Shown: positions 52,334 to 56,382 of the stretch, in pieces
Layout: each line of letters begins with the position of its first letter
How positions within the stretch are numbered: the first letter of the stretch is position 1
From: Acidobacteriaceae bacterium
GTDB taxonomy: Bacteria; Acidobacteriota; Terriglobia; Terriglobales; Acidobacteriaceae
Assembly: GCA_003131315.1 (NCBI GenBank)
Contig: PKUV01000177.1
Coordinates: 1-56,382 of the forward strand
Direction: 5' to 3'
DNA length: 56,382 nucleotides
Program-made: the position numbers and the translations under genes
Notes under the pieces: generated by a model
The model's input: only the letters and a program-made list of their open reading frames with translations
Databases searched by the model: none
What the model was told of the DNA's origin: nothing

Positions 52334-52858
52334 ATGCTGCCCGCGAACGCGCACACGCTCCTTGAAATCGCACTCCGCACCGGAGTCATCTACCTCCTCG
52401 TGCTGATCGGAATTCGCATCAGCGGCAAGAGGGAAGTCGGCCAGATGACTCCGTTCGATCTCACGCTTCTCCTGTTGCTTTCGAACTCCGTGCAGAACGC
52501 CATGACCGGCCCCGACACCTCGCTGGCCGGAGGCGCGATCGCCGCCACTACGCTGCTCGTCCTGAACTATCTGGTAGCCGAGGTTTCCGGCGGGAATCGT
52601 CGCTTTCGAAAATATATTCAGGGACAGCCCAGTCTGCTGGTGCACGACGGCGAGGTCATCCAAGCGCACATGGCAAAAGAGCATGTCAGCATGGACGAGC
52701 TAGAACGCGCGCTCCGTGAGCACGGCGTCGGCACCTACAAAGAAGCGGCGCTCGCGGTCCTCGAAGTGGATGGCTCCATCAGCGTGCTGAAGTACGACGA
52801 CATCGCGCCAACCTCAGCGACCCACCTCAACCGGCGGCGCTTCCTCAACAAAAAGTGA
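52334..52858 (+). CDS. YetF-type DUF421 membrane protein
   Basis: A 174-residue protein. Membrane helices lie at about 10-27 (EIALRTGVIYLLVLIGIRI), 42-58 (FDLTLLLLLSNSVQNAM) and 65-82 (GGAIAATTLLVLNYLVA). A soluble DUF421 domain follows (90-160), with PSLLVHDGEVIQAHMAKEHVSMDEL and EAALAVLEVDGSISVL. Related proteins are linked to spore envelope or stress in Bacillus; function is unknown here. No Shine-Dalgarno sequence is visible before the ATG because the right arm of the 32-bp palindrome ends four bases upstream. Confidence 0.87.
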   Translation: MLPANAHTLLEIALRTGVIYLLVLIGIRISGKREVGQMTPFDLTLLLLLSNSVQNAMTGPDTSLAGGAIAATTLLVLNYLVAEVSGGNRRFRKYIQGQPSLLVHDGEVIQAHMAKEHVSMDELERALREHGVGTYKEAALAVLEVDGSISVLKYDDIAPTSATHLNRRRFLNKK

Positions 52859-52868
52859 ACGATGGAGC

Positions 52869-52888
52869 GACGGGCGCCCTCGCCCGTC
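52869..52888. repeat. GACGGGCG palindrome
   Basis: GACGGGCG-CCCT-CGCCCGTC, a perfect 8-bp stem just after the yetF stop. Same family as 15123-15143. Confidence 0.75.
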
Positions 52889-53012
52889 CTACCATGCATC
52901 CGCCTACTTGGCCTTCAGCTTCTCCCGGTCTTTCGCCGCGTCCAGCGGGCGCACCGGCTCCGTCATGCGCCCGCTGGGTCGAGGATCTCTTTGATCTGCT
53001 CGTCACCGCTCT

Positions 53013-54449
53013 CTACGGATGCGTCATCTTCTCCGGCTTGACCAGCTGATCAAATTCCTCGCCCGTGAGATATCCCAGCTTCAACGCCGCCTCGCGCAGG
53101 CTGCTGTGCTCGACGTGCGCCGTGTGCGCGATCTGCGCCGCCTTGTCGTATCCCACTTTCGGAGCGAGCGCCGTGACCAGCATGAGCGAATTCTTCACGT
53201 ACCAGTCCACCTTGGCGCGATCGACTTCAATGCCCTTGACCATGTACTCCACGTAGCCGTGGCAGGCGTCGGTGATCAGCGTGACCGAGTGCAGGAAGTT
53301 GTAGATGATCACCGGCTTGAACACGTTGAGCTCAAAGTTGCCCTGCGATCCGGCGAATCCCACCGCGGCCGTCGCTCCGTGAACCTGCGCGCAAACCATC
53401 GTCATCGCTTCGCATTGCGTGGGGTTGACCTTGCCCGGCATGATGGACGATCCCGGCTCATTCTCCGGGATCGACAGCTCGCCCAGCCCACACCGCGGAC
53501 CGGAAGCCAGCCAGCGAATATCGTTTGAGATCTTCATCAGCGACCCGGCCAGCGTTGCCATCGCGCCTTGCGCAAACACGATCTCATCGTGGGCGGAAAG
53601 CGCGGCGAACTTGTTGGGATGGGAGCGGAAGGGAAGTCCTGTCAGTTCGGCGATCTTCTTGGCGGCGCGCTCGGCAAATTCCGGATGCGCGTTCAGCCCC
53701 GTGCCCACTGCGGTCCCGCCGATCGCCAGATCGTAAAGCCCATCCAGCGCCTGCTCCAGCCGCTTCGTGTCGCGGTCTAAAAGACTGGCCCAGCCGCCAA
53801 ACTCCTGTCCAAAGGTCAAAGGCACGGCATCCTGCAGATGGGTGCGGCCAATCTTCACCACGCCTTCAAATTCCTTCGCCTTGGCTGCGATCGCATCGCG
53901 CACGGTCTTGATCGCCGGAATCAGCGCGTTCTTCACCCGCTCCGCCGCCGCAATGTGCATCGCCGCCGGAAACGTGTCGTTCGACGACTGCGACATGTTG
54001 ACGTGATCGTTCGGATGCACCGGCTTCTTCGATCCCATCTCGCCGCTCGCAATTTCGATGGCGCGATTCGAGATGACCTCATTCACATTCATGTTGGTCT
54101 GCGTGCCGCTACCCGTCTGCCAAATGCGCAGAGGAAACTGGTCATCCAGCTTGCCGGCGATGACTTCGTCGGCGGCAAGCACGATGAGCTTCGCGATGTC
54201 GGAGGGAAGTTTCCCCAGGTCCTGATTCACCAGCGCGCAAGCCTTCTTGAGCGTGCCAAACGCCCGAATCAACTCCGGAGGCATGACGTCGCGCCCAATA
54301 TCGAAATGCAGCAGCGAGCGCTGCGTCTGCGCACCCCAGTAAACATTCGCCGGGACTTCGATCTTCCCCATGCTGTCGGATTCGGTGCGGGTCTTTCCTT
54401 GGGACTGAGTGGCGGGTTCGGCAGCTTTAGGATCAGTAAGAGTCGACAT
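53013..54449 (-). CDS. fumC: Class II fumarate hydratase
   Basis: A 478-residue fumarase of the TCA cycle. Motifs: [70 protein letters not shown] and the superfamily loop [16 protein letters not shown] with the catalytic Ser. An extra 18 residues precede the usual N-terminus. ATG at 54449, preceded on its strand by AGGAGATCATC. Stand-alone gene. Confidence 0.96.
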   Translation of the reverse strand: MSTLTDPKAAEPATQSQGKTRTESDSMGKIEVPANVYWGAQTQRSLLHFDIGRDVMPPELIRAFGTLKKACALVNQDLGKLPSDIAKLIVLAADEVIAGKLDDQFPLRIWQTGSGTQTNMNVNEVISNRAIEIASGEMGSKKPVHPNDHVNMSQSSNDTFPAAMHIAAAERVKNALIPAIKTVRDAIAAKAKEFEGVVKIGRTHLQDAVPLTFGQEFGGWASLLDRDTKRLEQALDGLYDLAIGGTAVGTGLNAHPEFAERAAKKIAELTGLPFRSHPNKFAALSAHDEIVFAQGAMATLAGSLMKISNDIRWLASGPRCGLGELSIPENEPGSSIMPGKVNPTQCEAMTMVCAQVHGATAAVGFAGSQGNFELNVFKPVIIYNFLHSVTLITDACHGYVEYMVKGIEVDRAKVDWYVKNSLMLVTALAPKVGYDKAAQIAHTAHVEHSSLREAALKLGYLTGEEFDQLVKPEKMTHP

Positions 54450-55026
54450 GATGATCTCCTGTGCGTCGGACCAGATCGAGAGCGGCCAGGCCCTTCGGCG
54501 GGTATGAGGAACCGATTATTATACGGCGGCGTGAAAGGGTTGCCGCTCAAAATACCAGCGTCGGCAGTGGCTCAGTTTGGCCATCATCATCAAGATTTGT
54601 CATCCTGAGCGAAGCGAAGGACCTGGCGGGTGGCCCACTCTTCTACACGCTCTGTTCTTCCTTTCCCCATAACGAAACGTGGGTGCCCTATCCTTGCGTT
54701 TTTTGCAAGGGTGGGCCGCGATGCTGCCGACGCGTTTCGCTTCAAACCACGCGGGCGTGAAGGCGCGGGTCCCACTGTGCGATCAGACTGCCACCCACCC
54801 TTCGCGAAAAGCACGCGAAGGATGGGGCACCCACTTCATAGTGGTGCCAGCGGAAGGCTTGGCCACCCGCCAATAGCTGAAGGAATGTTCGTTATTATGA
54901 ATCTTGATGGCCAATTTGTGAGTTTCAATTTAGAAAGCCGATCAATGCCATAGGAAAGTCTGCTTAATTGCCAAACCCTGAGTTATACTCGACGATGTTC
55001 TGAAGGCAAACGCTGGAGGAGAAAGT
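54450..55026. other. Repeat-rich gap between fumC and the YeaQ-type gene
   Basis: No gene supported. It contains the 27-bp repeat (54599-54625), a GGCGGGTGGCCCACT fragment at 54626-54640 that resembles the head of the HigBA-flanking direct repeats, and low-complexity fragments to about 54880. A TATACT at 54984-54989, about 40 bases before the YeaQ-type ATG, is a possible -10 for that gene; no good -35 is seen. Confidence 0.6.
54599..54625 (+). repeat. 27-bp dispersed repeat, copy 3
   Basis: Identical to 9493-9519 and 22491-22517, in the same orientation, in the gap after the fumC start. Confidence 0.92.
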
Positions 55027-55296
55027 ATGTTTCACTTAATCTGGTATATCCTCATTGGGCTAATCTCGGGGGTTATCGCGAAATCGGTGATGCACGTGCA
55101 TATGACGATCTTCTGGACGATCGTGCTCGGCATCATCGGATCGATCCTGGGCGGCGGCGTTACCCACATGTTTTCGCGCCCGACAAACGAACGCTATCAT
55201 CCCGCCGGCCTAATTTTTTCCACACTGGGCGCGATGCTGGTTCTCTTCATTTGCTACAAGCTGAAGATTCATTTTCCCCAGGTCGACCCGTTCTAG
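55027..55296 (+). CDS. GlsB/YeaQ/YmgE-family small membrane protein
   Basis: An 89-residue protein with three helices: LIWYILIGLISGVIAKSV (4-21), IFWTIVLGIIGSILGGGVTHMF (28-49, with the family glycine pattern GIIGSILGG) and LIFSTLGAMLVLFICYKL (62-79). The family is stress-associated in the cell membrane; molecular function is unknown. Strong GGAGGAGAAAG site before the ATG. Confidence 0.9.
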   Translation: MFHLIWYILIGLISGVIAKSVMHVHMTIFWTIVLGIIGSILGGGVTHMFSRPTNERYHPAGLIFSTLGAMLVLFICYKLKIHFPQVDPF

Positions 55297-55363
55297 CTTA
55301 TCGACGACTAACCTCGTATTCCGATAGGGCGGTCACGTCTCGGGCTCGTCGAGCCACTGGCCT

Positions 55364-55437
55364 GGCGGGTGGGCCACTTTAACGGGGAAATATAACGCGG
55401 GTTTGTTTTCTAACATTGGCCGAAATAACTGGGGGTG
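55364..55437 (+). repeat. 74-bp direct repeat, left copy
   Basis: Starts GGCGGGTGGGCCACTTTAAC and ends GAAATAACTGGGGGTG. The right copy is at 56309-56382 (67 of 74 identical). Between them lie a hairpin (55440-55466), the HigBA promoter and HigBA. Confidence 0.95.
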
Positions 55438-55439
55438 CG

Positions 55440-55466
55440 CCACTTCTCGCGCTTTTCGAGAAGTGG
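55440..55466. repeat. CCACTTCTCG hairpin
   Basis: CCACTTCTCG, loop CGCTTTT, CGAGAAGTGG: a perfect 10-bp stem directly following the left direct repeat. No T-run on either side. The rest of the gap to 55584 shows nothing further. Confidence 0.85.
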
Positions 55467-55584
55467 CCTGCCGAGCCGCCGACACCGTTCGACTCCGCTT
55501 TACGCCGCCGGAGGCCGGATCTTCATCTTAAGCACTTCCCACTCCTTCACTCTTACCAGACCTGCCTTGCCCCGGGCTTACTGC

Positions 55585-55613
55585 TTGACGTTAAACGCTA
55601 TACGGTATAGGAT
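55585..55613 (+). promoter_or_regulatory. Candidate HigBA promoter with overlapping operator
   Basis: TTGACG at 55585-55590, 17 bases, then TAGGAT at 55608-55613. The palindrome CTATAC-G-GTATAG (55598-55610) overlaps the -10, as expected for HigA autorepression. The expected transcript start falls at about the toxin GTG (55620). Confidence 0.6.
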
Positions 55614-55619
55614 GGATAG

Positions 55620-55898
55620 GTGATCGGGTCGTTCCGTTGCGCGGAGACCGGGCGACTTCACCACCGGCAGCCGAGTCGTCGTTTTCGAGCGGTGGAACGG
55701 GTCGCCCGCAGAAAGCTTCGCCAACTGGACAGCGCTACGGAGTTGCGCGATCTGGCAGCACCGCCGGGGAACCGGCTGGAAGCCTTGCGCGGCGAGCGCA
55801 AGGGGCAACACAGTATCCGGATCAACGACCAGTGGCGTCTTTGTTTTGTGTGGCGCGACGGAAATGCCCACGACGTCGAGATCGTGGACTACCACTAA
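55620..55898 (+). CDS. higB: HigB-type RelE/ParE-family toxin
   Basis: A 92-residue ribosome-dependent mRNA interferase candidate. It has the HigB layout: IGSFRCAETGRLHHRQ at the start, ARRKLRQLDSATELRDLAAPPGNRLEALRGERKGQHSIRINDQWRLCFVW and the final DGNAHDVEIVDYH, with the Arg/His residues typical of this group. The toxin precedes the antitoxin, the usual order for HigBA. The GTG at 55620 is the only start that gives the family N-terminus; no Shine-Dalgarno sequence precedes it. Confidence 0.92.
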   Translation: MIGSFRCAETGRLHHRQPSRRFRAVERVARRKLRQLDSATELRDLAAPPGNRLEALRGERKGQHSIRINDQWRLCFVWRDGNAHDVEIVDYH

Positions 55899-55961
55899 GT
55901 GTTGGCAAAGAACGTTGCAACGTTACGGTCCAGCGGCAGACGCACGGAGCAAGAGGAAGCA

Positions 55962-56288
55962 ATGGCTAAGTCCCAACATCTCCTTCCCGCGATCCATCCC
56001 GGCGAGATTCTGCGTGCCGAGTTCATGGAGCCACTTCAGCTCAGCATGAATCGTCTGGCGCTCGATCTGCGAGTGCCGGTCACACGGATCGCCGAGATTG
56101 TTCACGAACGCCGTGGGATCACTCCGGACACGGCCCTGCGCCTGGCTCGGTACTTCAATACCAGCGCTGGCTTCTGGATGAATCTTCAGACTGCCTACGA
56201 TCTGGAAGTTGCAGAGGATAAGTTGTCGCGCACGATCGAAAGAGAAGTCCGTCCCTCCTCGATGGTGGCTGCGAATTCGCTTTCTTGA
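55962..56288 (+). CDS. higA: HigA-type antitoxin with helix-turn-helix
   Basis: A 108-residue antitoxin. It opens LLPAIHPGEILRAEFMEPLQLSMNRLALDLRVPVTRIAEIVHERRGITPDTALRLARYF, the XRE-type helix-turn-helix of HigA, followed by NTSAGFWMNLQTAYDLEVAE. It should bind HigB and repress the promoter. The ATG at 55962 follows AGAGGAAGC; the upstream in-frame start at 55899 adds residues outside the family. It lies 63 bases after higB and 20 before the right direct repeat. Confidence 0.92.
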   Translation: MAKSQHLLPAIHPGEILRAEFMEPLQLSMNRLALDLRVPVTRIAEIVHERRGITPDTALRLARYFNTSAGFWMNLQTAYDLEVAEDKLSRTIEREVRPSSMVAANSLS

Positions 56289-56308
56289 TTGCCGCTCTGC
56301 GTCGCCGC

Positions 56309-56382
56309 GGCGGGTGGGCCACTTTAACGGGGAAGTATAACGCGGGTTCATCTTTTAACGTTGACCGAAATAACTGGGGGTG
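56309..56382 (+). repeat. 74-bp direct repeat, right copy
   Basis: Same length as 55364-55437 with seven substitutions. The window ends on its last base, so what follows is not visible. Confidence 0.95.

Noticed and set aside
52855-53049. Short frame between yetF and fumC, plus a 20-codon minus-strand remnant at 52904-52966
   Set aside because: The first is translated from a GC-rich palindrome and fumC antisense; the second is too short to support, though it could be a gene relic.
55440-55466. Terminator for the YeaQ-type gene
   Set aside because: A strong hairpin but no T-run on either strand, and it is 144 bases after the stop.

Overview
The window most likely comes from the chromosome of an Acidobacteriota (Terriglobia-like) bacterium. 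This is inferred from the GC-rich, Gram-negative gene content (lipid A export permease, secretin, lipoproteins), the large secreted pro-kumamolisin and beta-propeller lipoproteins, the fused LptF/LptG permease, and the many short palindromic repeats in intergenic gaps and even inside genes. No rRNA was available to confirm the placement. No prophage, transposase, integrase or CRISPR array was seen.

Layout. 0-2.1 kb: a secreted protein of unknown function and an AbrB/PIN toxin-antitoxin pair. 2.2-7.8 kb: nadE flanked by two copies of a mobile palindromic repeat, a DsbA-like thioredoxin, a TPR-secretin and a YmdB-type phosphodiesterase. 8-15.7 kb (minus strand): mutS, two small unknown genes, then nagZ-anmK-peptide-binding lipoprotein, which looks like a cell-wall recycling unit. 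15.9-19.2 kb: a GalT-family enzyme, a class A beta-lactamase-like protein, a small unknown and a membrane protein. 19.4-23.4 kb: a tight tetrapyrrole operon, ccsA/hemX-hemA-hemC-hemD. 23.5-25.5 kb: a double PilZ protein, a ChbG/HpnK-like deacetylase and tRNA-Val(TAC). 26-31 kb: a phospholipase C-like lipoprotein and a giant sedolisin. 31.4-40.5 kb: an ABC exporter, a Spy/CpxP-like chaperone divergent from a CpxR/CpxA-like two-component pair with a CpxR-box-like repeat between them, a beta-propeller lipoprotein and the LptF-LptG fusion. 40.7-47.7 kb: an M28 peptidase, glgB, glmU, yvcK and a TPR protein. 47.8-56.3 kb: a CYCXC protein, HicBA, an M20 peptidase, a UPF0175/PIN pair, a coiled-coil membrane protein, a YetF protein, fumC, a YeaQ-type small membrane protein and HigBA between 74-bp direct repeats.

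The most striking feature is the repeat landscape. At least a dozen loci carry inverted arrays of 7- or 8-bp units (for example TCATTGAA, TCATCGGG, AGGTCAGA). The unit sequence differs between loci but the architecture is the same: two phased arms around a short spacer. They sit exactly between convergent stop codons, supply stop codons to neighbouring genes, abut start codons that lack a Shine-Dalgarno sequence, and in one case are inserted in frame in an ABC exporter linker. A second class (TIR-bearing REP/MITE elements, multi-hairpin cassettes, GC-rich 20-bp palindromes) flanks nadE, precedes yvcK and has entered mutS twice in frame.
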